Positions 1-9,288 are shown, counted from the first letter of the stretch. The stretch is DNA of 64,000 bases from Vibrio quintilis (GCF_024529975.1 NZ_AP024897.1:3844001-3908000), one strand, 5' to 3'. Made by a program: numbers and translations. The notes: generated from the sequence alone by a model not told the origin.

Positions 1-459
1 TTAACCGAACCAGACCCGCGTAATGATCTGGACGGTTCTGATGTGATGAGAAAACTGGTGATTCTGGCGCGTGAATCCGGACTGGAGATTGAACCGGATC
101 AGGTTGTGGTCGAGTCGCTGGTGCCGGACGAACTGGCTGCACTTTCTCTGGATGATTTTCTGGATAAAGGCTCCCTGCTGGATGAACAGCTTTCCCAGCG
201 TCTGGAAAAAGCACGTAAAGAAGATAAGGTACTGCGATATGTCGCAAGGCTCGAAAAATCAGGTAAAGCAAGTGTGGGTATCGAAGCGCTGCCGCAGGAA
301 CACGCGCTGGCTAACCTGTTGCCATGTGACAACATTTTTGCCATAGAAAGTAAATGGTATAAAGATAATCCGCTGGTGATTCGTGGTCCGGGTGCCGGGC
401 GGGATGTCACTGCCGGTGCCATTCAGTCTGATATTAATCTGCTTTCGGGGCTGCTTTAG
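1..459 (+). CDS. metL: Bifunctional aspartokinase II/homoserine dehydrogenase II, C-terminal end
   Basis: This is the last 152 codons of an open frame that enters from the left edge. It has no start in the window. The residues match the end of the homoserine dehydrogenase half of MetL: EPDPRNDLDG near the start, then DVMRKLVILARE, and a final GPGAGRDVTA stretch typical of the dehydrogenase C-terminus. MetL phosphorylates aspartate and reduces aspartate semialdehyde to homoserine for methionine synthesis. It ends just before a strong terminator and is followed on the same strand by metF, the usual methionine cluster. The kinase domain is outside the window, so ThrA is excluded by context rather than by sequence. 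Confidence 0.9.
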   Translation, partial: LTEPDPRNDLDGSDVMRKLVILARESGLEIEPDQVVVESLVPDELAALSLDDFLDKGSLLDEQLSQRLEKARKEDKVLRYVARLEKSGKASVGIEALPQEHALANLLPCDNIFAIESKWYKDNPLVIRGPGAGRDVTAGAIQSDINLLSGLL

Positions 460-528
460 TCTTTGAGGTGATTGAATCGTCTGTGAGGTGAATTCACTCC
501 CTGAATCACTGATAAGCATTTCAATTCT

Positions 529-554
529 GGCGCTGTCATCACAGCGCCTTTTTT
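529..554 (+). terminator. Rho-independent terminator of metL
   Basis: An 8-bp GC-rich stem, GGCGCTGT/ACAGCGCC, has a 4-nt loop (catc) and is followed by six T. It lies 70 nt after the metL stop, so metL and metF are probably separate transcripts. Confidence 0.9.
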
Positions 555-769
555 ATGCCGGTTTTCCTTTTTTGCTCCATCTGATACTCATCTGAAAAAT
601 AAATTGATCATCTGGATATGTCTGGTGTAACAAATTACAAGGGCATGGCTGTTTCGTACAAAAAACATCACATCAGCTCTATAATCATATATATCAATCA
701 CCTGCGTCCGTAGCATTTCTGGTTGAAAAATACTCACTATCAACATGAATTTATTTCAGGTTGCTCGCG

Positions 770-1761
<992 letters not shown>

Positions 1762-1799
1762 AACCATAACCTCTTCCCTGATTGATAAGATTTTTCAAT

Positions 1800-1827
1800 C
1801 AAAGAAATGCCGGCGCCTTGCCGGCAT
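1800..1827 (-). terminator. Terminator of zapB
   Basis: ATGCCGGC (1807-1814) and GCCGGCAT (1820-1827) form an 8-bp stem with a 5-nt loop. Read on the minus strand it is followed by TTTCTTT, so it serves zapB. The plus-strand side, after metF, lacks a T run. Confidence 0.7.
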
Positions 1828-1859
1828 AAGCGATCTGACCGGATGAGTGACTGAAACCG

Positions 1860-2102
1860 TTACTCGACATCTTCCATTTTTCCAAGCAAACCACGGATGC
1901 GTTCCTGCCACGCTGTTTGCTCTTTCTGAACGTCCTGCACCCGCTGTTCCAGCTGCTCTTTTTCAGCTTTCAGCCCGCTGGCTTCTTCAACCAGCTTTTG
2001 CTTTTCTTCTTTCAGCTCTTCTACTTCCATCTGAAGCAAAGTAATGGTGTCTACAGCTGCCTGAACTTTTGCTTCTAACTTTTCTAATACTTCAAACGAC
2101 AT
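1860..2102 (-). CDS. zapB: Cell division protein ZapB
   Basis: This is an 80-residue, nearly all-helical coiled-coil protein. It opens [14 protein letters not shown] and continues with [19 protein letters not shown] and [13 protein letters not shown], closely matching E. coli ZapB (81 residues). ZapB is a dimeric coiled coil that joins the Z ring through ZapA and helps link it to the chromosome terminus. The frame stays open 24 codons upstream, but that extension ([12 protein letters not shown]...) is not part of the family, so the inner ATG is used. It lies between metF and glpX on the opposite strand with its own terminator. Confidence 0.93.
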   Translation of the reverse strand: MSFEVLEKLEAKVQAAVDTITLLQMEVEELKEEKQKLVEEASGLKAEKEQLEQRVQDVQKEQTAWQERIRGLLGKMEDVE

Positions 2103-2298
2103 ATCCAGTAATATCCTATATGGTCCGATACTTAAAAACTGCTCTATTCTACTCAGCCCTTGTACCATACACACGCCTTATCATGAAATATTTATACTGT
2201 TCGCTTAAAAAAGAAACGTGATTTGACAATAAACTAACTTTTTTACCGCCACCTGATGTCACCGGCCCATCAACACCATAATAATATGCATGCTAACT

Positions 2299-2347
2299 TA
2301 TATATCCAAATGACCTCAAGATGCAGGGTTCAGATGACCTGAGTATA
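2299..2347. repeat. Dispersed palindromic repeat, degenerate copy
   Basis: The copy runs from TATATATCCAAATGACC to GACCTGAGTATA and shares the AAGATGCAGGGTTCAG centre with the composite element near 5150. It lies in the 321-bp divergent gap between zapB and glpX, just upstream of the glpX leader. Otherwise that gap holds only AT-rich sequence that must contain both promoters. Confidence 0.6.
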
Positions 2348-2423
2348 AGAAACTGCCGTGATTTTTTAGCGGATGTGATAGAATCCGCCCCATACCTCGG
2401 TGTACGTAACTTATGGAGTTCTC

Positions 2424-3431
2424 ATGAAACGCGATTTAGCAATGGCATTTTCCCGGGTCACGGAAGGTGCAGCGCTGGCCGGTTATAAATGGCTTGGGCG
2501 CGGTGATAAAAATGCAGCAGACGGTGCAGCAGTAGAAGTCATGCGCAGCCTTTTGAATAAAACTGAAATTACTGGTGAAATCGTTATCGGTGAAGGAGAA
2601 ATCGATGAGGCGCCGATGCTGTTCATCGGGGAAAAAGTCGGCGCAGGTGGTGATGAAGTTGATATCGCGGTCGATCCGATTGAAGGCACCCGTATGACGG
2701 CGATGGGCCAGTCAAATGCGCTGTCTGTACTTGCAGCAGCAGATAAAGGCTGCTTTCTGAAAGCGCCGGATATGTATATGGAAAAGCTGGTCGTTGGCCC
2801 CGGTGCGAAAGGCTGCATCGATCTGCACCTGCCTTTGGAAGAAAACCTGAACAATATTGCCAAAGCTTTGGGTAAACCTCTTGATGCCCTGGTTGTGATT
2901 ACATTGGCGAAGCCTCGCCATGACAAAGTCATCCAAACCATGCAGGAGATGGGAATCAAAGTGTTTGCTGTGCCGGATGGCGATGTGGCAGCTTCGATTC
3001 TGACCTGCATGCCAGACAGTGAAGTGGATGCGATGTACTGTATCGGCGGCGCACCGGAAGGCATTGTCTCTGCTGCGGTTATTCGCGCTCTGGATGGCGA
3101 TATGCATGGCCGTTTGCTGCTTCGTCAGGATGTGAAAGGTGAGTCGGATGAAAACCGGATCATCGGCAGTCAGGAAATGAACCGCTGTAAAGAAATGGGA
3201 GTCACCCCGAATGTGGTGCTGAAAATGGAAGATATGGTCAGCAGTGATAATGTTGTCTTCGCCGCAACCGGCATTACCAAGGGCGATCTGCTTGATGGTG
3301 TAACCCGTCAGGGCAATATAGCGACCACAGAAACCTTGCTGATTCGTGGTCGCTGCCGGACGATTCGCCGGATCAAATCAACCCATTATCTTGACCGGAA
3401 AGACCCGGAAGAAAGAAGCATTATTCTGTAA
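2424..3431 (+). CDS. glpX: Class II fructose-1,6-bisphosphatase
   Basis: The 335-residue product (E. coli GlpX 336) removes the 1-phosphate of fructose 1,6-bisphosphate in gluconeogenesis. It belongs to the metal-dependent, lithium-sensitive phosphatase fold: GEGEIDEAPM and the metal-binding DPIEGT motif are both present near the N-terminus, and GGAPEG follows in the second half. The ATG at 2424 is chosen because it gives the family start MKRDLAMAFSRV and has a GGAG 8 nt upstream. An upstream in-frame start at 2400 adds eight atypical residues. The gene has no glpF or glpK neighbour. It faces pfkA, the opposing glycolytic enzyme, across a shared terminator. Confidence 0.95.
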   Translation: MKRDLAMAFSRVTEGAALAGYKWLGRGDKNAADGAAVEVMRSLLNKTEITGEIVIGEGEIDEAPMLFIGEKVGAGGDEVDIAVDPIEGTRMTAMGQSNALSVLAAADKGCFLKAPDMYMEKLVVGPGAKGCIDLHLPLEENLNNIAKALGKPLDALVVITLAKPRHDKVIQTMQEMGIKVFAVPDGDVAASILTCMPDSEVDAMYCIGGAPEGIVSAAVIRALDGDMHGRLLLRQDVKGESDENRIIGSQEMNRCKEMGVTPNVVLKMEDMVSSDNVVFAATGITKGDLLDGVTRQGNIATTETLLIRGRCRTIRRIKSTHYLDRKDPEERSIIL

Positions 3432-3444
3432 CGTTTTCATACAT

Positions 3445-3472
3445 AAAAAAGACCGCAAAAGCGGTCTTTTTT
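3445..3472. terminator. Bidirectional terminator between glpX and pfkA
   Basis: AAAAAAGACCGC and GCGGTCTTTTTT form a 12-bp inverted repeat around an AAAA loop. It has A/T tracts on both sides and sits between two converging genes. Confidence 0.95.
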
Positions 3473-3546
3473 ACTGCTGACAAACATGACGAATCAATTT
3501 GAGTGATCGCGCAATATTTCAAAACTGATTCGCCATTTATGGCAAA

Positions 3547-4509
3547 TCAGAACAGCTCCTGAGCAACCTTATACAAGTCATGGCGTACCGGACGCTTCAT
3601 ATTTTCAATCGCGTCGATAATGTCATGATGAACCAGCTCTTCTCTCTGAATACCAACACAGCGGCCACCATGACCTTCCAGCAATAACTGAACTGCATAG
3701 TTCCCCATCCGTGAAGCCAGAACACGGTCAAAGGCTGTCGGACGCCCGCCGCGCTGAATATGGCCCAGCACTGTAGCCCGCGTTTCGCGGCCTGTCGCTG
3801 ATTCTATTTTCTTCGCCAGTTCATTCGCATCCATCATCAACTCAGTCAGCGCGATAATCGCATGCTTTTTACCTTTTGAGATACCGTCCTGAAGATTAGA
3901 AATCAGTTCATCCATATCCATGCCGGTTTCCGGCGTGATGATGTATTCACAACCACCGGCAATCGCAGACATCAGAGTCAGGTCGCCACAGTGACGGCCC
4001 ATGATTTCAACGATAGAAATACGCTGGTGAGAAGAAGACGTGTCGCGCAGGCGATCAATCGCATCAATGACTGTGTTCAAAGCGGTCAGATAACCAATAG
4101 TGTAGTCAGTTCCGGCAATATCGTTATCAATAGTTCCCGGCAGACCAATACATGGATATCCCATTTCTGTGAGTTTTTTCGCCCCCATGTAGGAACCGTC
4201 ACCACCAATCACGACTAATGCTTCAATGCCATGTTTTTTCAGATTTTCAATCGCTTTTTCGCGCACTTCAACTTCTTTAAATTCAGGAAAACGCGCTGAA
4301 CCAAGAAATGTACCGCCACGGTTAATCACATCAGACACACTGGAGCGATCCAGTTTGACGATCCGGTCCTCATAAAGTCCCAGATAACCGTCATAGATGC
4401 CATAAATTTCCAGATCAGCACCTAAAGCTGTACGAACGACGCCCCGGATCGCTGCATTCATTCCGGGTGCATCACCACCACTTGTCAGTATCCCGATTTT
4501 CTTAATCAT
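3547..4509 (-). CDS. pfkA: ATP-dependent 6-phosphofructokinase
   Basis: The 320-residue protein is exactly the length of E. coli PfkA. It phosphorylates fructose 6-phosphate at the committed step of glycolysis, as a tetramer with allosteric sites. Visible motifs in order are [10 protein letters not shown] (ATP binding), IGGDGS, PGTIDND (catalytic Asp), MGRHCGDL and GGRPTAFDR (substrate binding). The start [13 protein letters not shown] fits the family and is preceded by GAGGGTAAAC. It is followed on the genomic map by fieF and cpxP on the same strand, as in enteric bacteria, but 689 bp with a repeat element separate it from fieF. Confidence 0.97.
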   Translation of the reverse strand: MIKKIGILTSGGDAPGMNAAIRGVVRTALGADLEIYGIYDGYLGLYEDRIVKLDRSSVSDVINRGGTFLGSARFPEFKEVEVREKAIENLKKHGIEALVVIGGDGSYMGAKKLTEMGYPCIGLPGTIDNDIAGTDYTIGYLTALNTVIDAIDRLRDTSSSHQRISIVEIMGRHCGDLTLMSAIAGGCEYIITPETGMDMDELISNLQDGISKGKKHAIIALTELMMDANELAKKIESATGRETRATVLGHIQRGGRPTAFDRVLASRMGNYAVQLLLEGHGGRCVGIQREELVHHDIIDAIENMKRPVRHDLYKVAQELF

Positions 4510-4615
4510 GTTTACCCTCTGAATCTTAAAATTATTGCTATAAATTATGTCTCTGCCTACCCAATATCCGGCACACAGAAAGTATCTTCAGATATGACTC
4601 TCTTTCAGCTTAGTC

Positions 4616-4666
4616 TATACCCGGTCATTCTCACTAAAACCGCACCTTAAGGTGGCCTGGGTATAT
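4616..4666. repeat. Weak inverted repeat resembling the dispersed family
   Basis: TATACCCGGTC at the left and GGCCTGGGTATA at the right are inverted ends around about 28 nt, upstream of pfkA. Only the TATACCC/GGGTATA tips match the family, so membership is uncertain. It lies in the 4510-5198 gap, which also holds the pfkA promoter region, the probable fieF terminator and the composite repeat element. Confidence 0.35.
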
Positions 4667-4807
4667 TATTTTACTCTTTTTTTGCATCGAAGATTAAGTC
4701 TTAATTGTGCGAAGTATTACAACTTTATAAAAGGTCGTTGTTGATTCATATCAGAATAAACAGAAATTATTTCATGCTTCTGACAGGGATATGACGGTTT
4801 CAAAGGA

Positions 4808-4838
4808 GGAAAAGCCGGATAAATCTCAATTTATCCGG
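4808..4838 (-). terminator. Probable fieF terminator, now about 360 nt from the gene
   Basis: CCGGATAAAT (4815-4824) and ATTTATCCGG (4829-4838) form a perfect 10-bp stem with a 4-nt loop. On the minus strand it is followed by CTTTTCC. No gene but fieF reads into it. The composite repeat lies between the fieF stop and this hairpin. Confidence 0.55.
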
Positions 4839-4907
4839 TGTTCAAAAGCGGATGGGAGAAACATATTTAGCGATTATAAAAAACTGTTTTTCGATGCGAA
4901 TTAACTG

Positions 4908-5196
4908 TATATACCCAAGCAGCCTGAAGATGCATGATTCAGCGTGCAGCCGAAAGGTGCAGTTCAAGGAAAGGGAATGCAGGAATGTCCCCACCTTTCA
5001 AATTCTCTTGACGCAGAAATGTGCCTTTCAGCTCACGCCCTGCGGGTGAGTTTGTCTGGCTTTGATACAGCGTGACTGATTTTCAACGTAGAATGGCTAT
5101 GTTTTCAAATCAGTGCCTTGTCTCAAAGCCAGACAAATCTCACTGAACCCTGTATCTTCAGGTTGTTTGGGTATATACCCAAACAACCTGAAGATA
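4908..5196. mobile_element. Composite nested inverted-repeat element (MITE-like)
   Basis: The outer ends at 4908-4934 and 5151-5175 are inverted copies of the dispersed repeat tip (TATACCCAAGCAGCC outward left, GGTTGTTTGGGTATA right). Inside, GTGAGTTTGTCTGGCTTTGA (5046-5065) pairs with its near-exact complement at 5123-5143. Within that, ACTGATTT pairs with AAATCAGT. A further tip in direct orientation at 5172-5196 completes a 44-bp perfect palindrome (5153-5196). There is no credible ORF inside. It abuts the fieF stop codon. The arrangement suggests a non-autonomous element, but no target duplication was identified. Confidence 0.65.
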
Positions 5197-5198
5197 GA

Positions 5199-6107
5199 TT
5201 ACCAGCCATTCAGTTTTTGTTCTTCTTCAGCCCCAAGAACAACTGAATATGGATCATGGTGAACTAATACATCGGCGCCCGGGAAATGTTTCACCAGAAG
5301 CGCTTCCACCTGATCGGAAATACCATGGGCATCAATCAACGGTAAATGGTCATCCAGCTCCAGATGCAGCTGAATAAACCGCACCGGACCAGACATTCGG
5401 GTTCTGACACCATGCAGCCCTAAGACACCATCCACCGACAGGCTTAACTGTCGAATCTGCGCAATCTCTTCATCCGGTAATTTACGATCTAATAATGTTT
5501 GTATCGCTCCGTAAACGATCTTGAAAGCACTAACGAGAATAAACACGCCAATCCCAATCGCAAAAACAGAATCCGCCTGACCCAATCCCAGCCAGCTCAG
5601 TCCTAAAGCCAGAATGATGACAGCATTCATCCATAAATCAGACTGATAGTGCAATGAGTCTGCAGCAATCGCCTGACTACCGGTCTTACGCACTACATAC
5701 TTCTGGAACAGCACCAGACCAAAGGTAATGATCAACGCGATCACACTGACATAAATACCAAATTCAGGAGACTGCAGTTCGTGAGGACGGAAAAAACGAT
5801 CAATCCCGTTCAGGATCAGAAAACAGGCAGAACCGGAAACAAACATGGCCTGTGCCAGTGCGGCAAGCGACTCAGCCTTACCATGGCCGAATGTATGTTC
5901 CCGATCGGCTGGTTGCAGAGCATAACGAACCACAATCAGATTAACGACAGATGCAGCAATATCCAGCAAGGAATCAATCAGTGAAGCCAGCAGGCTGACG
6001 GAGCCGGTCAGCCACCATGCCATCACCTTCATCACCAGTAAGACGACTGCAACACACGTTGCGCCCCAGGCAGCCAGGCTCACCAGACGTACATATTCTT
6101 TATTCAT
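5199..6107 (-). CDS. fieF: Cation-diffusion-facilitator metal exporter FieF (YiiP)
   Basis: The 302-residue inner-membrane protein has six transmembrane segments followed by a cytoplasmic ferredoxin-like domain, as in E. coli YiiP (300). It exports Zn2+ or Fe2+ in exchange for protons. The transport-site residues are visible: Asp45 and Asp49 in LIDSLLD of helix 2, and His and Asp in ADSLHYQSD of helix 5. The C-terminal domain has the His-rich VHHDPY end. It lies beside cpxP, as in enteric bacteria. The stop codon is 2 nt from the end of a 44-bp perfect palindrome, so the natural 3' untranslated region has been replaced by repeat DNA. Confidence 0.94.
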   Translation of the reverse strand: MNKEYVRLVSLAAWGATCVAVVLLVMKVMAWWLTGSVSLLASLIDSLLDIAASVVNLIVVRYALQPADREHTFGHGKAESLAALAQAMFVSGSACFLILNGIDRFFRPHELQSPEFGIYVSVIALIITFGLVLFQKYVVRKTGSQAIAADSLHYQSDLWMNAVIILALGLSWLGLGQADSVFAIGIGVFILVSAFKIVYGAIQTLLDRKLPDEEIAQIRQLSLSVDGVLGLHGVRTRMSGPVRFIQLHLELDDHLPLIDAHGISDQVEALLVKHFPGADVLVHHDPYSVVLGAEEEQKLNGW

Positions 6108-6144
6108 AGTTTTTTATTCAGTAACCCAAAATACTGCTAAATAC

Positions 6145-6172
6145 TATATACCTAACAACCGGAAGATGCAGC
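6145..6172. repeat. Half copy of the dispersed repeat upstream of fieF
   Basis: TATATACCTAACAACCGG followed by AAGATGCAG matches one arm and the centre of the family. No right arm is recognisable. It lies 37 nt before the fieF start on the complementary strand. Confidence 0.5.
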
Positions 6173-6211
6173 GCCCAACAGCATATGCCATTTGACTTCT
6201 ATGAAGTGCAA

Positions 6212-6239
6212 CAAAAAAAGGCAGCATAAAATGCTGCCT
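6212..6239 (-). terminator. Terminator of cpxP
   Basis: On the minus strand AGGCAGCAT and ATGCTGCCT form a 9-bp stem with a 3-nt loop, followed by seven T. It ends a short, U-rich 3' untranslated region after the cpxP stop. Confidence 0.93.
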
Positions 6240-6275
6240 GAAGTTATAAAAAAACAAGGAGAAAAAAATCAGCGA

Positions 6276-6851
6276 TTATCCGCGGGGACCTCGTCCCTCA
6301 CCCTCTTCACCACCAAACCGGCCATGGCCCGGGCCTTTCCCCGGACGAGGTGGTTTACAATGGTCGAAAGGTTTAAGTTCTATCATGACTTCCCACTTTT
6401 TCTGCTGCTCTGATGTCAGCACTTTCATGATGTCATGATGCATCCGCATCTGCTTGACCTGTCTGTCCATGCGCGCCTGAAGACGTCTTTCAGCTTGCGT
6501 ATCCGTCATTTCTTTCGCAAGCTTTCTGGCGGCCTTTTCATCAAAGTTCTTCGCCAGTTCTATTTTCCGCATTTCTTCGCGGAAATGGCGCATCTTATTC
6601 CGTTGCGATAGGCGGTCTTCGCGCATTTGCTCACGTTCTTGCTTACGAATTGCCTGAATTTTATCAACCTGCTCCGATGTCAGATCAAGGACGCGGATCA
6701 TGGCACGTTCACCACCAATGCCACATTCTTCTGGTCCGTTGCCGCGAAACGGACCATTTTTACCCTGGCCACCCGCAGCAAAAGCGCCGACACTCCCCAG
6801 TGTCAAAGGTACAATTATCGCTGCCAATATCACTTTCTTCATGCCTTTCAT
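6276..6851 (-). CDS. cpxP: Periplasmic stress adaptor CpxP (Spy/CpxP family)
   Basis: The 191-residue protein has a signal peptide (MKGMKKVILAAIIVPLTLGS, cleaved near AFAA). A helical body follows, with two LTxxQ-type motifs: LTSEQVDKIQ at about residue 58 and LTSEQQKKWE at about 148. CpxP binds the CpxA sensor domain in the periplasm to hold it inactive and helps clear misfolded proteins. The mature N-terminus and the C-terminal tail are rich in Gly, Pro and charged residues. The ATG at 6851 is chosen for its AGGAG 6 nt upstream; an ATG 12 codons earlier has no good site. It is divergent from cpxRA, with a CpxR box between. Confidence 0.9.
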   Translation of the reverse strand: MKGMKKVILAAIIVPLTLGSVGAFAAGGQGKNGPFRGNGPEECGIGGERAMIRVLDLTSEQVDKIQAIRKQEREQMREDRLSQRNKMRHFREEMRKIELAKNFDEKAARKLAKEMTDTQAERRLQARMDRQVKQMRMHHDIMKVLTSEQQKKWEVMIELKPFDHCKPPRPGKGPGHGRFGGEEGEGRGPRG

Positions 6852-6938
6852 CCTTTGCTCCTCCCCGGTAAATTGAAGCTTTTTCATACGACATGGGGTA
6901 AGCTTAACGGCTCTCTGGTCAAGTGACGTATAGAGTCA

Positions 6939-6953
6939 GTAAAAGATTGTAAA
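6939..6953. promoter_or_regulatory. CpxR binding box between cpxP and cpxR
   Basis: Two perfect GTAAA half sites at 6939-6943 and 6949-6953 are separated by 5 nt (AGATT). This is the textbook CpxR consensus. In the 221-bp divergent region it can serve both cpxP and the autoregulated cpxRA operon. Confidence 0.85.
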
Positions 6954-7072
6954 GAGCTTAATGAGGCATCAATCTCTGTCGGATTTAAAGGTAATATACT
7001 TAAACTACCTGAGGATATCGTGTGCGGATTACCCGGGTACAGACGAACAAATAGAAAAAGCGGAGAAACGCT

Positions 7073-7765
7073 ATGTCCCACATACTGATAATTGATGATG
7101 ATACCGAACTCACTTCACTGCTGAGGGAAGTGCTCAGTTATGAAGGTTTCACCGTTTCTGAAGCAAATGATGGCGAAGCCGGACTTCAGGCGCTGGATAG
7201 CCTGGATAAAGTCGATCTGGTTTTGCTGGATGTCATGATGCCAAAAATGAATGGCACGGAAACACTGAAGAAAATGCGTGAAACCCGCCAGACTCCGGTA
7301 CTGATGCTGACGGCAAAAGGAGAAGAAATTGATCGGGTGATCGGCCTTGAACTGGGTGCAGACGATTATTTACCCAAACCATTCAGTGATCGTGAATTAC
7401 TGGCCAGAATCCGTGCTATTTTACGGCGGACACAGCATACCACCTTACAAAAACCCAAAGACTCAGTCGAATATCAGGATTTACGGTTATATCCGGGCAA
7501 ACAGGAAGCTTACTGTAAAAGTGAGTTACTCGATCTGACAACAACTGAGTTCGCTTTACTCAGCCATTTCGTTCAGCATCCGGGAGAAACGCTGACCAAG
7601 GAGAATCTGAGCATGGATGTACTCGGAAAACGTTTGGCCGCTTTTGATCGCGCCATCGACATGCATGTCTCCAATCTCAGAAAAAAATTGCCTGAACGAC
7701 CTGACGGAAAACCACGGATCAAAACCCTGCGGGGCCGCGGATATTTAATGATTGCGGAGGATTGA
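7073..7765 (+). CDS. cpxR: Envelope-stress response regulator CpxR
   Basis: The 230-residue protein is an OmpR-family response regulator. The receiver domain (about 1-115) has the acidic pocket IIDDD and the phosphoacceptor Asp53 in LVLLDVMMPKMNG, plus Lys in YLPKPFSDREL. A winged-helix DNA-binding domain follows (about 130-230), with TTTEFALL and SNLRKKL as landmarks. CpxA phosphorylates it when the envelope is damaged, and it then activates folding and proteolysis genes such as cpxP. Its TGA overlaps the cpxA ATG by one base, so the two are translationally coupled. A GGAG-like site (GCGGAGAAA) precedes the start. Confidence 0.96.
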   Translation: MSHILIIDDDTELTSLLREVLSYEGFTVSEANDGEAGLQALDSLDKVDLVLLDVMMPKMNGTETLKKMRETRQTPVLMLTAKGEEIDRVIGLELGADDYLPKPFSDRELLARIRAILRRTQHTTLQKPKDSVEYQDLRLYPGKQEAYCKSELLDLTTTEFALLSHFVQHPGETLTKENLSMDVLGKRLAAFDRAIDMHVSNLRKKLPERPDGKPRIKTLRGRGYLMIAED

Positions 7766-9249
7766 TGCGGTTTCCTGAGTTAAACAGTCTGTACGGACGC
7801 ATTTTCGCTATCTTCTGGTTAAGTATATTTCTGGTGTTAATCGTCGTGCTTTCACTGCCGACACTCGACCCGAGAAAAACGAAAGACTTATCGACAGGTG
7901 AATACAATCATCTCATGGATATTAAAGAGTCAATTGAACTCGAATATGCCGGAGAGCTGAACCTGTCACGGATTCTCAACCGGCTCTCACGGCCGGTGGA
8001 AGATCCGGGCGGAAAAGTGCGCATGCGTTTTTTCCTGACCGATTCTGACGGGAATCTTTTGTCATCCGACAAAAGGCCGCCGGAAAAAAGACCACCAGAA
8101 AAGCGGCCGCGTCCGGAACGGGCTGCGCCTCAGCAACAACCACCGCCACCACCGCCACCTTTTCCGGGGTTCAGGGTGAAAGCGCTGAAAAACTTTATCA
8201 CCACTATTGATTCAATCGATCAACCCAAGCAACGTATGTATGGCCGTTATGTGATTTCCGGTCCTTTGCCGATTGAGCTGGCGCAGAGCAAACTATTGCT
8301 TTATGTCGCTTTAGTGGGCGATCATTCTCCACCGTTTATCTTCCGTTTGCTGGACAGCCCGGTTTCTTTCCTGCTCATGGTGATGTTAATCAGCACCCCG
8401 CTATTACTCTGGCTTTCGTGGGCGCTCAGCCAGCCGGCACAGCGTCTGGCTCAGGCTGCACAACGGGTTGCCAGCGGAGAGTTCCGCAGCGATCCATCTC
8501 TGGAACAGGGGACGTCAGAATTCCAGCAGGCAGGTCAAAGCTTTAACCGTATGGTTGAAGCCGTTAACAGTATGATTTCAGGCCAGCAGCGTCTGCTCTC
8601 TGATATCTCCCATGAACTACGCTCTCCCTTAACCCGGTTGCGCATGGCAAACGCGCTGGCGATCAGAAAACAGGGGGACAGTAAAGAACTGGAACGAATT
8701 GATACCGAAGCACAACGTCTGGAGCAGATGATCGGAGAACTGTTAGAGCTATCCCGGATGCAGCTCAACAGCCATATGGAACGGGAAGTGCAGCCACTTT
8801 CAAGCCTGTGGGAAACATTACTCGATGACGCCATTTTTGAAGCAGAGCAGCTGTCTAAAACATTAAAATATACCCCGATACCCCAGCGGGTGATTTCAGG
8901 AAATCCGAAGTTACTGATGAGTGCGCTGGAAAATATCACCCGGAATGCGGTTTGTTACGGAAAAGATGAAATTCAGGTCACTTTCGCTGACGCAGACAAT
9001 CAATTAACTATCACGGTCGAAGATAATGGTGAAGGCGTTCCGGAAAGTGAATTAGATGATATTTTCCGTCCTTTTTACCGGGTATCGGAGGCTCGTGATC
9101 GTCACAGCGGCGGGGCCGGACTGGGGCTTGCAATCACTGAAAATGCTATTCGTCAGCACAGTGGTTCTATCCGTGCAAGCCGAAGCCCAATGGGTGGCTT
9201 AATGGTGACCATTCATTTACCGCTCAGAGACCCGAATCAACCAGCCTGA
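7765..9249 (+). CDS. cpxA: Envelope-stress sensor histidine kinase CpxA
   Basis: The 494-residue inner-membrane kinase has a first transmembrane helix at about 14-34, a periplasmic sensor to about 195, and a second helix at about 200-222. HAMP follows, then HisKA with His283 in ISHELRSPLTR, and an ATPase domain with N (NITRNAV), G1 (DNGEG) and G2 (GGAGLGLA) boxes. It is longer than E. coli CpxA (457). Much of the excess is a Pro-, Lys- and Arg-rich insertion at residues about 102-135 of the periplasmic part, with repeated RPPEK units and seven consecutive prolines. The start ATG overlaps the cpxR stop and has GGAGG just upstream. Confidence 0.95.
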   Translation: MRFPELNSLYGRIFAIFWLSIFLVLIVVLSLPTLDPRKTKDLSTGEYNHLMDIKESIELEYAGELNLSRILNRLSRPVEDPGGKVRMRFFLTDSDGNLLSSDKRPPEKRPPEKRPRPERAAPQQQPPPPPPPFPGFRVKALKNFITTIDSIDQPKQRMYGRYVISGPLPIELAQSKLLLYVALVGDHSPPFIFRLLDSPVSFLLMVMLISTPLLLWLSWALSQPAQRLAQAAQRVASGEFRSDPSLEQGTSEFQQAGQSFNRMVEAVNSMISGQQRLLSDISHELRSPLTRLRMANALAIRKQGDSKELERIDTEAQRLEQMIGELLELSRMQLNSHMEREVQPLSSLWETLLDDAIFEAEQLSKTLKYTPIPQRVISGNPKLLMSALENITRNAVCYGKDEIQVTFADADNQLTITVEDNGEGVPESELDDIFRPFYRVSEARDRHSGGAGLGLAITENAIRQHSGSIRASRSPMGGLMVTIHLPLRDPNQPA

Positions 9250-9263
9250 ATTGTCGGTCCCTG

Positions 9264-9288
9264 ACCAGCCTGACATTCTCAGGCTGGT
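9264..9288 (+). terminator. Hairpin after cpxA
   Basis: ACCAGCCTGA and TCAGGCTGGT form a 10-bp stem with a 5-nt loop, 14 nt after the cpxA stop. There is no clear T run, so it may be a weak terminator or an mRNA-stabilising hairpin. Confidence 0.5.

Noticed and set aside
2103..2174. A longer zapB with 24 extra residues
   Set aside because: The extension does not resemble ZapB, whose known start matches the inner ATG.
4852..5049. A 65-codon plus-strand ORF in the pfkA/fieF gap
   Set aside because: It runs through the left end of the composite repeat, has no family resemblance and is best explained by chance.
8128..8169. CCR triplet repeat in cpxA as a phase-variation switch
   Set aside because: Changes would be whole codons and keep the frame, so it could alter length but not switch the gene off.
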